Shown one piece after another: positions 48,101-60,785 of a stretch of 64,000 nt of DNA; the stretch's first letter is position 1; every line of letters starts with the position of its first letter. Below the pieces are notes generated by a model. It was not told where the DNA came from and did not search any database. It saw nothing but the letters and a program-made list of their open reading frames with translations. Where the stretch lies: assembly GCA_008921705.1 (NCBI GenBank), contig VFFE01006098.1, positions 373,406-437,405 of the forward strand, read 5' to 3'. The translations under genes and the position numbers were made by a program. Source of the stretch: Burhinus oedicnemus. Lineage: Eukaryota; Chordata; Aves; Charadriiformes; Burhinidae.

Positions 48101-51100
48101 GGAAAACTGGAGACAGTAGGATGCCAAGAGAAACAGCCACCTGTAGCATTCCTGGGGAGCGAGGACTGCCCATCACTTAAAAGTTGTCCCCTTTCGCCAG
48201 CTCAGCCTCATTGCGCAAACTCAAACCCAAGGGCAGCAGAGGGATTTTGGCAGAGGGAGTCCCTGAGCTCGGGGGATGCAGAAGCAGCAGTGGAACACAT
48301 CAACCTCAGGCTCCTCATCAGCCTTGCTATGGCACGTGGGAAACTCAGTGGCAGTTTCTGCTTGTTTGCAACACAGCTTTTTGTCTGGGTGATTTAAACT
48401 GGTTCCTTTTCCAGTTTTGGGGAGAGGCATGTAGAAGTAAAACTGGTGCAAAAATAATCTCTCCAAGCAGTGCTGTGTGATCAAGCATTTCTTTTTACCC
48501 ACCCAAAGCTCTGGTCTTGCACAGAGCAAAAGGAGATGCACAGACAAACAGAAGATGATAGTTATTTTTGTCTTTAAATCAAAAACCCAAATGTCCCTAA
48601 ACTAAGACAAATGTGGCCTCTGAACTGTGGCCATGGCAAGTCCTGCAATCTGTCTCACTTTTGCTGTGAGTTTCGCAGCTGGAGTTCATCTCCCAGCATG
48701 CACTACAGATGCAGCTCAGGATCCAAATCACCTCCTTTTCAGCCAAAACCATTTTCTCTTTTGCCAAAAATTCAGCAGGCTGCTGGGACTGTCTTTCTTA
48801 CCTCTCGTTTTGTCAATATTTCCCACAGAGGGGAAACAAACTGCAAAGGTTTTGCAACCTGCTCTGTTCGGTTAGAATAACCGCCTGCTGAATGGGTTTT
48901 GTTTTAAGGCTGAGGCTGCCCAGCGGCCAGTGTCTGGGCTGCCCCACAGCAAGCTCGCCTCCTTTTTGAAGTGAGTCATAAGCTGCCCGGGTGGCCTTTG
49001 GATGCAGCCTGCAAAGGGCTCTTTTATCAGATGGACCACACAGGGCCACAGCCAAAAAGCTCTTTGGTCATGCATATGTAATCATGCAATGCGTTACAAA
49101 GCATATGCAATACAGCATATACAGTACCCATATGCGATACAACGCATGCAATACAGCATATGCGATATGGTGCATGCAATACAGCCTTGGTGTGTTCAGT
49201 GGCTGCAGTGTCTGGTCGCAGGCTCTACACAGATTCCATTTGTTTACGGAAACCCCAGTATGTTGGAAGGATATTTCTTTCAATCCTTTCTTATGCAGGC
49301 AAACTTGGTTTTGTGCTCGCTGAGATGCAGGTGCGGGGACCTTTTGGTTTTGCAAAGACAAGAAAAGTTTGAAAAGTTTACTGGAGTCTAGGCAGTTTTG
49401 AAATCTTGTACCTGGGCTTCTCTGAGACCTGAGTCAAAAACAAGGGTTTTGACTCACGATCGCACTCATCCCTGACAGTGTGTGTCTAACTTGCACTTTA
49501 CACACCTCCGTGATGTCTACGGCTCCAGCATTTCTCTTTCTCAGTGCTCAGTGCTAACCCCTGATCTTGCCTCATGTTAAGCCCATGACTTCTTGCCCTT
49601 TATAAAAGCATGCAAGGGATGGATTATCTCCTCTGCTGCCTAAGGCTGTACCCCCCTGCACCTCTTCTCCAGACAAAATGAGCCCCACTTCACCAATATT
49701 TCCTCTTGGCCTTTGACAAGGGCTGGGGCCCAACAACGGCCAGGGATGTCCAAGCATATTGAAAACGTGCATTTCTTCTTGCAGCCCCAGATATTTGCAA
49801 TTATTACCTCATTTTACTGGTGCCACTGAGACCCATTTCCAACCACAAATCAGCACCAGAGGAAGAAAAACCCAGGAGCTGTAACTTTGTTTTCTGGTGG
49901 GTCTATCCAGTATAAGAAAAACAAAGCTGATGCAAGGCAAGGTTTAGCATGGCATCAGAATAGCTACAACTTCTCACTTCTCACCATCATTTTAGGTAGC
50001 TGAGAGCAGATCGAGGGAAGCGTCCATATCTGGACAAATCATCCTGCCATCACTAGCAAAGAGATGCCTGCCTTCAAAGGAAAATCACCCTTTTCACAAC
50101 AGATCCCCGATTCTCCTCTGCTCCCCAGCTAACCTGCAAAAAAAACAGGTGCAGAGAGAGCACCTTACATAGAGAATTTGGTAAGGCAGAGCTTGCTGAA
50201 AGCAACTTTGTGCTCCCTTCCCCCCTTGGTCATGTACACTTAGTAAATGTGCTTTTAATCTCATTAAAGTTGTTTGAAAGAAGCAGTGGTGGATGAATCA
50301 TCTGATGCAAATGGAATAGTTTAGGGAATACATGCATTTTCATTAGCCTAACTTCTCCTCCAGCACTATGTATTAGCACGGAATTAACCCATTAATTCTA
50401 TTGATTTCTATTAATATTGTGCATCCCATCAGTGCTCGAATCCCCATAGACTCCCAAGCCCTTTCCAACCATCTATAAGAACTGGCTTGTTTAATCAACA
50501 TTGCACAACTAATCGAGGCAACTGTTTGGGTCATGAAGTGAAGAAGAAAATTGTTTCTAATTGAGAGTACGGGAGGAATTTGGGGAGGCAAGATATAATT
50601 ATTACTGCTGGAACAGGGCCAGGTTGCCAGCAATCACACTCCACTGCTCTTGCCGAAAGTGCCACGGGAGTTGCCGTAAGCACAACCCATGAAGGCAAGA
50701 GCAGATCATTTCACCTGTTCTCCTGTCCCAAAATCCAGACAGCACCACACTGGTGGGAAACTTGTACCCTAAAATCCACTGGGATCTTCTCAAACATCTC
50801 CTGTCTATCTGTCACAGGCATTCATCAACCTCTATCAGAGCAGTATCCAATTACCTTATTGTACTCCCTGTATCTATCTTCACAACACCCTCTTTGCCCT
50901 GTGCAGATCTGCTGTGCCATTTCTGGCCACGCTTTTCTCATCACAGTAGCATTGATGGACATTGTCTGGGATGGAGTCACCAAGGGTAGTGGTCTCTCTA
51001 CACAGCGGTAAGAGGAGGTGGTCAAAGTGCCATGTCCCCATGTAGGACAAGGAAAACTTCCCATATCTCTGCAACACCAAACATTTCCCTGCCAGTTTAG

Positions 51101-53389
51101 TGCAGTTACACAAAGGGATGGTATCACTCAGAGAAGCACAGTAATCAATTGACGGGGAGGATCTCTGGAGACTGTCAAAGTCAAAGCAGGATCACAAAGA
51201 TGGTCTTTCATTTTTCTAGCTCAAAGCTCCTGGGTTTTCCTTACTGCTCAGGCAGCAGGATGGCTCTGCTTCTTGTAGCCTTTTGCTTGGAGGAGAGGAT
51301 AAACAAGATCTTTGATGTAAAAAACCAAATGAAAGCAAACATGACAAAGTTGCTCTTTAAACTTAGCTTATTCACCAACATGTAGTTCTGGCAGTCTCCT
51401 CCCTGGGCAATCAGTGCAGTGAGCTGGCCCTCCCGTTGACTATGCACGCTGAGACCATATCCATGACATTTTTTACAGCACTCTTCCAGCAATATTTCGT
51501 CTCAAATTGCCTTTGCAAAAGGCTCCCTTTATTCCCCTCATCATAAGCCCTACCTCATTTTCAGCAGCAAGCTGAATCCTATCTCTTGCATCCTGGCCTA
51601 ATTATTAAACAACCCTGTTGAAGTATTCAGTCGTTTGCTGATATTTTACTCACAATTAGAAGTATGAATGTGCTCCATTAGGCTTCTAATATCCTTTATG
51701 ATCAGCCTGACATTTGGGGAGCTGTTTTATTACAGCTGACACTCTGGGAAATGGGGCTGCCATAGTTAGCATCAGTAATGGTGTTATTGACCCCAATTTT
51801 ATGAATGCAGGAGGATGTCTGAATGTTACACACTCAGGTATCCAGAGGTTTCTTACTGTCTCACACCAATGTGTGCTCTGGGAGCTAACATCCCTACCTT
51901 TCTGTGAAAGTGTGGGGGGTTTTTTTCTCACTCCCCTAAAGCTCAGAGACACTTTTCTGATCAAGTGTTTGGCAACTAGTTAACACCAAAAAAAGCCCAT
52001 CGAGATAGTGAAGATTAAGGTTGAGTTTCTCATTGAAAAGCCTGCTGGCATATTGATAAGCATCAAACACAACTGGGAATCCTCAGGGTTGTTCCCACTT
52101 CTGAAACAGACTAGTGACACTGTCCTGGGCAAATTACTTCGCTTCCCTGTTATTTCACTCTGGGTCTGACAGTGGTGGCATCGCGATTTTTTTAGCACAG
52201 GAGGCAGTGAAGTCCCCCTCTATGTCACCACCTCTCTCTAAAGCATAGGGAGAGATGGTCCCTGCCATGAAGGTCTTCAGGACCAAGGCAGAAAGCCCTG
52301 ATCCTAACAAAAAGGATAATTTGAAAGCTGAAATTAGGACGTGGGTATTCTGAGCCACAGTTCACAGTTGCAAACCACTCATACCTGATTCTTGCCATAG
52401 AGATTTGGCAGGAAACCTCTGTTGCTTTTCTGGCAACTCATTAAAGGGATCTCAGTCAACAGTAGGTGATCATGGGACTTTTCTGGTGCCCATCATGCAG
52501 CAATCCCAGAGCTAAAACCAGAATAAAGCTGGGGAAAGGGAAGCAGCAGTGAGCTACTGTACCAATGTCTGATTGCAGAGCATCAGCAAACAAATCCTCC
52601 GTCCCCACCTGCCCTGACTACCGCTTGGGTACTTCTCTCTGACCACCAACAGGCATCTGGAATAGCTCTTTGAAGAGGTTCTGGATGGGGCCACATGGGC
52701 ATAACCCAAACCACCACATTTCGGAGACTGCATCTGAGGTGAGTTACAAAAGGAGGGCCTGAACTTACCTCTTTAAGCAATGACTACAAGATCAGGCTCC
52801 ATGGCAAATCCAGTTGGAATTTGCAAAAGACATGTCTGATGCCTTTCCCCTTTCTTCCTTAGCAGTCATGATGTACAGACTCTTACAACTTTGATTAACA
52901 AGGAAATCCTCCTCTTTTCTCTCCCCTCTTTTCCCAGCACCACATGAGCACCTTGGCACAAAAAACAGGCATTTTGGAACACAGGAAAACACCCAGTTCT
53001 CATCAAGCTGAGGCTATTGCTGAAATTTTGCTCCATTTCAGTGCTAAAAAGTGGAATTCCTTGCGTCTAGGGTAGTTATTGTACTCTAAAGCCTTTTTAA
53101 AATAATAAGAAGTAGGAGCCATTCATTCATCACTTTGGGGTTTTTGATGCAAAGAGACAGGGCAGGAATGGACCTGGCAGGGTGAGGTGGCTTCCCCAGG
53201 GAACACAAAAAGTCAATGGCAGAGAAGGGACAGCCCAAACTGTCCTGAGCCCCAGACCAGTCCTGTGGCTTCAAGTTTTCACGTACTTTTGACCTGAGAA
53301 ATTCAGCCGAGGCCTGGGCTTGGATCCGGTCCGCCTCTGCTTTGTGGCTGCTGCTCTGCCTTCAGACAAATATCTGTTGGGAGGAGTAA
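45151..53389. other. Unassigned non-coding sequence
   Basis: 8.2 kb with no recognisable exon or RNA gene. The only distinctive structure is the ATGCAATACA-type minisatellite at 49069-49183. All open frames are under 145 codons and lack domains. Confidence 0.5.
49069..49183. repeat. Degenerate ~14-bp minisatellite, consensus near GCATATGCAATACA
   Basis: About eight imperfect units in tandem, for example GCATATGCAATACA, GCATATACAGTACCC, ATATGCGATACAAC, GCATGCAATACA, GCATATGCGATATGGT and GCATGCAATACA. Units differ in length (12-16 bp). Sub-motifs GCATATGC and GCATGC are palindromic, and purine/pyrimidine alternation is strong. Confidence 0.8.
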
Positions 53390-53682
53390 GGAAGAGAGAG
53401 GCAGACTCTTCCCGGTGGTGCCCAGTGACAGGACTGGAGGCAATGGGCAGAAACTGAAACACAGGAATTTCCATTAAATGGAGGAAAACCATTTTTTACT
53501 GTGAGGGTGACTGAGGACTGGAACAGGTTGCCCACAGAGGATGTAGAGTCTCCATCCTTGTAGATATTCAAAACCCAGCTGGACATAGTCCTGGGCAACT
53601 GGCTCTCGGTGACCCTGCTTGAGAATAGGGGTTGGACTCGATGATCTCCAGACATCCTTTCCAACCTCAATGATTCTGTGCA
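53390..53682 (+). mobile_element. CR1 LINE 3' end fragment
   Basis: Contains the CR1 C-terminal coding region and 3' UTR on the plus strand: GACTCTTCCCGGTGGTGCCC, ACAGGACTGGAGGCAATGGG, TTTTTTACTGTGAGGGTGAC, ACTGGAACAGGTTGCCCACA, GGTTGGACTCGATGATCTCC and the end ACCTCAATGATTCTGTG. The GGTGGTGCCCAGTGACAGGA form is typical of a CR1 subfamily other than the ones at 26.7 and 60.8 kb. Truncated at the 5' side, with no intact frame. Confidence 0.92.
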
Positions 53683-56600
53683 CTGCCATACGGTTATCTG
53701 TAATAATAATGGAGAATTTCCCAGAATGGGCTGGAAAATGCAGGCTCTGAGCTGAGATTGAAAGTATGGACATTGTGAAGGCACTACACAGGCTCTCTTG
53801 TAACTCCAGGATATTTGGCATCCTGAAAGTGGCTGCCTGCAACCACTCCTGGCATAACAGTGGTCTGCCTGTCAGAGCTGCCAAACCTTGTCCATGTTCC
53901 TCCAAAATCAAGACATTGAAGAGGGGAAGTCAGCACCTCTCCATATCAGGCTGCTTATTTGGTGTCCAGGGATTCAATCTGGGCTGCTATGTCTGGAAAT
54001 GTTGTACTTGTACTGCATTGTGTATCTCCAGCCTTCCTCCAAAACTGGGTAACTGGCCAAATGACCTGGAGCATTTCATCAACAGCAGAAGGTCCTTCCA
54101 GCCACCACTAACCACAGGGATCAGGAGAGGGAAATCCCAGTGTCACAAGCAAGAAGGGACTTCTTTAACCAGTTTGGGGTTGGAGCATGGCACTCAGTGT
54201 CACAGAGCAGATCTGTAAGGCAGTAACATGTTGCTGGCAGCTGTCTCAGCTCCCATTGTCACCAGTGGAGAGACTAGCCAGGATCCACATGCCCATACAG
54301 AGGTGCTCCATGCCCTTTGGATGCCTTGGGATGCCATAAAGGATGCAGGGCCTATATTGTTAGGGGACCCCACCTCTTCCCAATAAAGAAAGGAAGCTTT
54401 CAGACTAAATCGCCATCCAAAAAACCACAGTAGGTCTCTTTTTTTCCAGCTGGGTCTGCCTCTGGCTGACCACACAGATCCAGCCCCATACCGCCCTGTG
54501 CTGATACTGAGAGAAGTTTAAACATCTCTCCTGCTCACCATAGCCTCCCCCCAACACACATACACACCCTTCTGCAACAACAAAGCTCCAGCTTCTCTCT
54601 CTGAAAATTCAATCTTATCTCCTCAAACCACTCCAGCTCCGCACACCTAGGATCCCATCTCTCCCTCTCATCTGACTTTAATAACAACACCATTCCCCCT
54701 CAGAAGGAGGAGGACGGAGCCCAGATTAAAAGGAGCTGTTTAGCTGGCAGCAATATTACCTTCCTTTGCCCTTTGATTTTTTATTTTTTTGTTGTTGTTG
54801 TCACTCTTGCATTTTTTATTGAGCACCCCAGCTGAATGGCTGAATAAAATCGAACTTCCCAGCTGAGACCGCAGATGCTCAGCTGTGCATACCTTGGGGA
54901 AAAACGTGTGCAATTTCCATTTTGGCCAATTATCATGCAGGGGAATCTTTTATCCTGGTGGGAAGGTGGATAGGAGGAAGAAAAGCCTTTGGAGATGGCG
55001 ATTATTTTTTAAAGGAATGCTGGCCATTTAAAATTGTTGAGCCAGAACTTCAGCAGACATGAATCAGCAGAGATCCTTCATAAATACAGAGATGAAGAGC
55101 TAAGAATTTAGCTGGGAATATGGGGATTTGGGTGTGGATATACCTACGTTTATCTATATATCACTGCAATTCTCTTTAGTGTGTATATTTGGGGTTTGTA
55201 CTTTTTTGTTGTTATTTTCTTTTCTTTCCCCCTGGACATTGGAAATCCACTGATTTGCTTGAGATCACGTTTCTATGACTTCAATTAATCCCAGGACAGC
55301 AAGCACTCCTTCCTTCCACCCTTGTCAAATATGCTTAGGTCCTGCACTGCTGCTCTTTGCACAAGCACAAACTCCAGATTCACAAAACTAAGCTTTATTT
55401 TTCTTGTTTGTGCTCAGTTAGACTTTCCAGACCAGCTCCCTTTCCTGCTTTCCTTCTCACCCTTCCTTATTGTGTTATCTCACAACTGGGTCTCAGCCTC
55501 GGGGCCTGTTTGAGGTCCATGGTCCATCCTGAGATGGGTTACTGCACATTCCATGATTAAAGAAATACTTGTCAAACACAAACCACTACATGAGGCAGCT
55601 TTGCAAAGCTGGGGTCTTGTGAAGTTGCTACAATTTCCCCCGTTTGAGCCAGCAAACGTAGATGACATTTCAGCCCCGAGAAAATCAGTTATTTGGGGGT
55701 AGGAGCTGGTGCTCCTGATCTCCTGCAAGACCTAGGATCATTCTGAACACCGTAGAAGAAACCAGGAGTAACTTGTTATGATGCACTTACTCCCTGTTGC
55801 ATTTCAAAGGCTTCAGAGGTAAGTTGACAAAGCTTTTTTGGGAACAAAATAGTAATCTTCCCCCATCTGGGACCAAAATTAAACCAGTTCTAACAAAATA
55901 AGTCTACAGAGGTTTACAAAAGCCCCTTTAAATGCACTCCAATCTCAACCATTCAAGCACCATCCCGGCACACACATGCTGGGAAAAGTCCTTCCCAGTG
56001 CTGCCATTAAGTCCTGCAGCATGTCTCCATCCTGAGCATGTCCTCAGACATGGACTCCTCCACCTTTTCACCACCATCCTTGCATAGACCTGAGACAGCT
56101 CAGGAATGACCAGTCTGTCCAGCTCGGCAGAGACTGAGCAGCTGGACTGGGGTGGGAGGGGGACTCCAGCATGGGGCTGCTGGATTCAAAGAGGTGTCAT
56201 TAGCTTTACCCCAGGGGAATGGGTGAAAAGCTTGTCCTTAACTTTGATCAGAGTGACTAAGAAGTATTTTGACTCCAGGCGTGTAAATGAGCTCTTTGAA
56301 ACCTGCCCCTTCATCCCTCCTGCCCCGAGTTATTGACTCAAGGCTCCATGCTGTGAGCGGCTGCCGTGGACTTCAGATAGCAGTGCTTTTTCTCCCTCCT
56401 CACTTGGCAAAGATATCACATCCCTTCTTACCCTAGGAGAGAGGCTTATATCTTCCTTCTTACCTTACCTGCCTGTTTAGCATCAGAAAGCACCCTGGGC
56501 ATGAATACCCGCAAGGACTAATCCCGGCAAACCATGCCTTCTTCTAATATGCTGACACCCTCCCCCTTCTTTGCATTTTTCTTCTCCCTTCCTCCTCCCT

Positions 56601-57037
56601 CTTCTCAAAACATTTTCTCCTCCTGCTGGGTTTGTCTCTCCATCTGTTGTCCTTCCCTGCCGGGCTGGGAAGACGCTGCAAGGTTGCGGCACAAGACCAG
56701 GTTTGTGCTCAAACCGAGCCTATCTTGCCAGCACCACTGAGCCCCTTTTCCCCCAGCATCTGCTCTGGGGAGCGTGGGTGCATTGCTGCCTGCAATTAAT
56801 TTCTTACAAAGTCAGAGCAGCGGCCGCAGAGGAAGTATGAGTCCGGGGAGGCTGACGCTTTCTGTTCAGTGGTTTGGGGTTTGCTGTTCCAGCTCCCCTG
56901 TAAGTGAATTGCAACCTTAACTCTGTCCATCCTTGGAGCTTGGACTAGAAGTGCACAGAAAGTGAACAGCAAAGCAGGAGTCCTGGATTGGACGCCTGTC
57001 CTGGTGGGATGCAGCTGCAGCATCCACTGGGCTGGGC
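53683..57037. other. Unassigned non-coding sequence
   Basis: Holds T-rich simple sequence at about 54777-54800 and 55200-55230 and a solitary CpG-containing GCGGCCGC-like site near 56818. No exon, RNA gene or repeat family recognised. Confidence 0.5.
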
Positions 57038-57441
57038 AGGTATCAGAGGGTAGTATCATGCACTGGTCCCATTTTTGTAGTCTTCCCCAGGCATCTTCTG
57101 CTGGTCACTGCTGCACACAGGCTGCTGGGTGAGATGCACCTTTGAACAGGAATGGGAGGGACTGGATACAACCTCTGAGTAAGGAAGTTTTTAAGCTGCT
57201 GATAATGTTAAGCTGGGAGCACAGGGAAGGATCATGCTGGACAGACCTTTGGTCTGTAGTCCTTAAATCACACGTTGACCCCACAAAATGGTGTTTAACC
57301 TCCTCTCACCCAAATTTACATATCAGCAGCCATTCAGACGTGCATGTCACCCAGCAGCCTGTGTTCAGCAATGACTAGCAGAAAGTGCCTGGGGAAGACT
57401 ACGAAAATGGGACCAGTGCATGATACTACCCTCTGATACCT
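57038..57441. repeat. Long inverted repeat: two 109-bp arms around a 186-bp loop
   Basis: Left arm 57038-57146, right arm 57333-57441. Paired base by base, 100 of 109 positions are complementary with no gaps, and the outermost 38 (57038-57075 against 57404-57441) are perfect. Outer ends read AGGTATCAGAGGGTAGTATC and its complement. Complementarity stops abruptly at both ends. No clear target-site duplication flanks it and no transposase is inside. It may be a foldback or MITE-like element or an inverted local duplication; I do not recognise the sequence as a known family. Confidence 0.9.
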
Positions 57442-60400
57442 TTCCAGCCTTTGGCTATTTTCATCCTGTGGACATCCTGAGCAAAAAGTGGTTTCCACAC
57501 AAGGCAGAGATTCTCAGCAGATTTCTCTTTGGGGAACCTGTCCAGTTTCCCCACAGACCCATGTAAACATCCACAATGTCCTGCTGTGAGGAGTTCCACA
57601 GGTTGTCTGCCGCTACCTGCGTGATGCCATCTTGTACCACTCCAGAAGACCCAGGTGGGCCTTAAAACATTTAGAAAGTGGTCCTCCACGGAGTAACAAG
57701 GAGCATAGGCATCAATTAAAGACACAGGAGGGAGATTACATCCCTACAACTTTAGTTTTGACAGGTGTTTTATATTGAAATTCACATTCAGAGCTTCCAC
57801 CCTGGGTCTCTGGGGTTCCTGTTATGGCAGCAGAGTTTCGGCTGGCATGTCCCTCCTCTGTCTGTCCTGTGCCACCTGGCACCCAAAGGGATGGCTTACC
57901 AGCCTGCAAGCCTTCTCCGTGGGCAGGGGTTAAATAAAGAGGGTTTTTCCGGTGCAGGGTCGCTCTTGCAAAAGCAACATTGCAAAAGCCTCTTCCTCCC
58001 TCTCCATAGGTACTGCAGAAGTATCTGCAATCTGAGGTATCTTCTGGCAGCATGTTTCACGTCCAGCTAAAAGCAAGGTCTTCAGAAGACAATGAAGACT
58101 GTGTAACAAATGTCCTTAACTAGGACAAGTATCATTGCATGACATGGAAAAATACAACTACAAAGCAGGACTATGACCAGAAAGCGTGTTCAGCCTCCTC
58201 AACACCACTGTCACTTTCAGATACACAACACACGGTTCATACTAAACTCAAAATCCTTTGACCCCAGGGCTGTCCCTATAGAAAAGTTGTTCAGGAGGAC
58301 AGAAGTTCCCTGACTTTTTAAGTAATGTAAATATGATACTGATGGGTGTTTGATACAATGTGCAAAACAAATGCTGTGTAATGGAGACTGTAAAAGCCTC
58401 CTTAAAATACTGTAAATAATGAAAAAAATACGGAAAGGCTGAAAAAGGAAATAACATTTTGTGATGCCAACAGACTTGTCCTGTGCAAACAAGAGGAAAA
58501 GGGGGAAAAAAAAGAGTTGGATGATTTAACTACTTGGCTTTGGCTACTGGATCTTGTCTGCAAAATTTTGGAAAAAATGAACCTAGAGGGGAAAGAATCA
58601 CGAGGTATTTGGAGTGGCTATATAACAACAGCCCTGGGCTACAGGACAACTGCAACCATGAGTAAAATTTTCAGTATCACTCTCTCTGCCCTAAGATCAG
58701 ACCTTTAAGGGGAAAAACAGTGAAAATGAGAGTGGAAATATGAGTGAATACATTGCAAATACATACAACACATAATGTTTTTTTAGCTGCTTGGTTTTGG
58801 ATTTAAGGAGAGACTGGCCCAGAGCAGTCCCTGGTTCCCATCAGAATGTGGAGACCTGGGGACAAACAGACAAGAAAACAACCCAGAGAGCAAAACTCTC
58901 AACTCAAACAGCCCCGAGGAAAACTTCCACCAGTCACATTCATGTACTGGAACAAGAGACATCAAAACCAGACCCTTAAACGAGGAACTGTGAGAGTCCT
59001 TTGCCCATCCCACCCCCCCATCACTGCCTTCAAAGAGGTTAGAAGTCCTGGTGACTGCTGACTACCACTGACGTGGTCCCTTGTGCAGAGGAACCAGAGG
59101 TATTAAAAAGGGTTTCCCTTTTGCTGGAGTGTAGGGATGTTCCTTTTCCTTTCAAATATCATTAAGTTTCTAGTGTCGGGATGGCTGAGAAAATCTGCAT
59201 TAAATACACTCTGACAGCCCTCCAGGGTATAACCTTGAAAACAGTGGCTTCTCTCCAGCATTTACTTGCTGTTAAAGGAGTGTGAAGAGTTCATTTTTTT
59301 TAACCAAGGGGGTGATGCTTTCCCAGATGTTAAGAAGATGGGTGGAAGATGAGGGGTCTCCGAGACGTCCCCCAAGAGCTGCATATACCATGCAGCCCAT
59401 GCCCATTTCTGCCCATTAACTGCTGTGTACCGACTTGCTTTGGGTTTTCAGTTTTGTTTAGTTGCTGAATTTAAAATCCCTGCTTTCAATTCATTTGTTC
59501 TTCTCCCCAACCCGAACCTCCCAGAGTGAATAGCTGCTCCTGCTACGGTCCTGGAACAGCTATAACCATTATTATAACGCAGTTTGCACACACAGCACTT
59601 GGGTTTTGCATGGATTGCCTCTGCTAACCAAAGTTCCTATCTTTGCTTACAGAGCAGATAAAAACCTCCTTTAGCAGTAACTTACAAGGAATTGTGCATG
59701 GCAGCATTTCTCAAAGTATTTTGGGGTCATACGAGGAATATTGCAAACTATTCTAAACCCAAAGAATAATATATTTGCACATTAAGGTCTAAATACAAGC
59801 AAAGAAACCCCACGAAGTCAGAGGCCACCCGCACCTCAGATCCTGCATTAAGAGATACAGTTCCTGCAAACACACACGGGTGTTTGTATCAGATGAGTCA
59901 GTAGTGCGCAAGGTTTCCTCTGCTACTTGGGGCTTTGATGGGAAGGAACTGTGTGTTTTGAAGGAAAACTTACGACCTTCTCAAATGTTATGCTGATAAT
60001 TTACATGGTCATTTTAATTGATTTGGAATAATTAATCTTTCCTGAGATAGCAACACCAGAAGCGCTCCTGAGTATTAATAAACTTAAAACAGAAATGCTT
60101 CCAAAAGGAAAAATTCTTTGTTTTCTTTCACATTGATGAATAAGAGATGTCTTATACAGACGGTATGAGCACTGCTGTTCCAAAGCAGGTTTTGAGGATT
60201 CTCTTCAAACAACACATGGGTTTAGTAGCAAGTGGGCTGGGGAAAGTGAATAGCTTTCTGAAACACCTCTGATGTGTGCTGAGCCATGTTCCTCCTTCTG
60301 CAAATGCTGTGGCTGAGCTCTTACCTCCATGATAGAGATGCAATGGTTTGGGGTGGTTTGGAAGGGATCTGTTGGTTTGGGTGGGTATGGGGAGGAGCAG

Positions 60401-60785
60401 GTGCTGGCGGTGCAGGGTGGGAGTTCAGTGCTGGTAATGAGGAGCAGAGGAGGGCAGGAAAGGGGGGCACGAGGCAGATTATCTTGGCGGTGACAAGACG
60501 TACACAGCTGGTTACCTCTGGAAATTACACAGGGTTAAATTATTTGTTGAGAAAAAACAAAGACAATGACCATAGAGCTCAGGCTGCGGGGAGAGGTGAG
60601 GGTCTGAAAAATTGCCAAACAAACCATGATAGCACCAGAGAGGAGCAGTTAAATCCTCCTCTGCTTCTCCCCACAGAGCTGCCAACACCTCTGCACCCAG
60701 GCACAACAGCAACAATTTGGCCAAGCCCTCCCAATGCATATTTCTCCTTCAGTTCAAATCCAGAAGTAGGGCTTGAGAGACAAGT
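57442..60785. other. Unassigned non-coding sequence
   Basis: No gene or repeat family recognised. A G-rich stretch lies at 60343-60475. A 170-codon open frame (60286-60798) runs through that G-rich stretch into the CR1 tail and is taken as chance. Confidence 0.5.

Noticed and set aside
56810..56830. GCGGCCGC-like CpG patch as a possible promoter island
   Set aside because: Only a few CpGs in an otherwise CpG-poor region, too short for an island and with no exon beside it.
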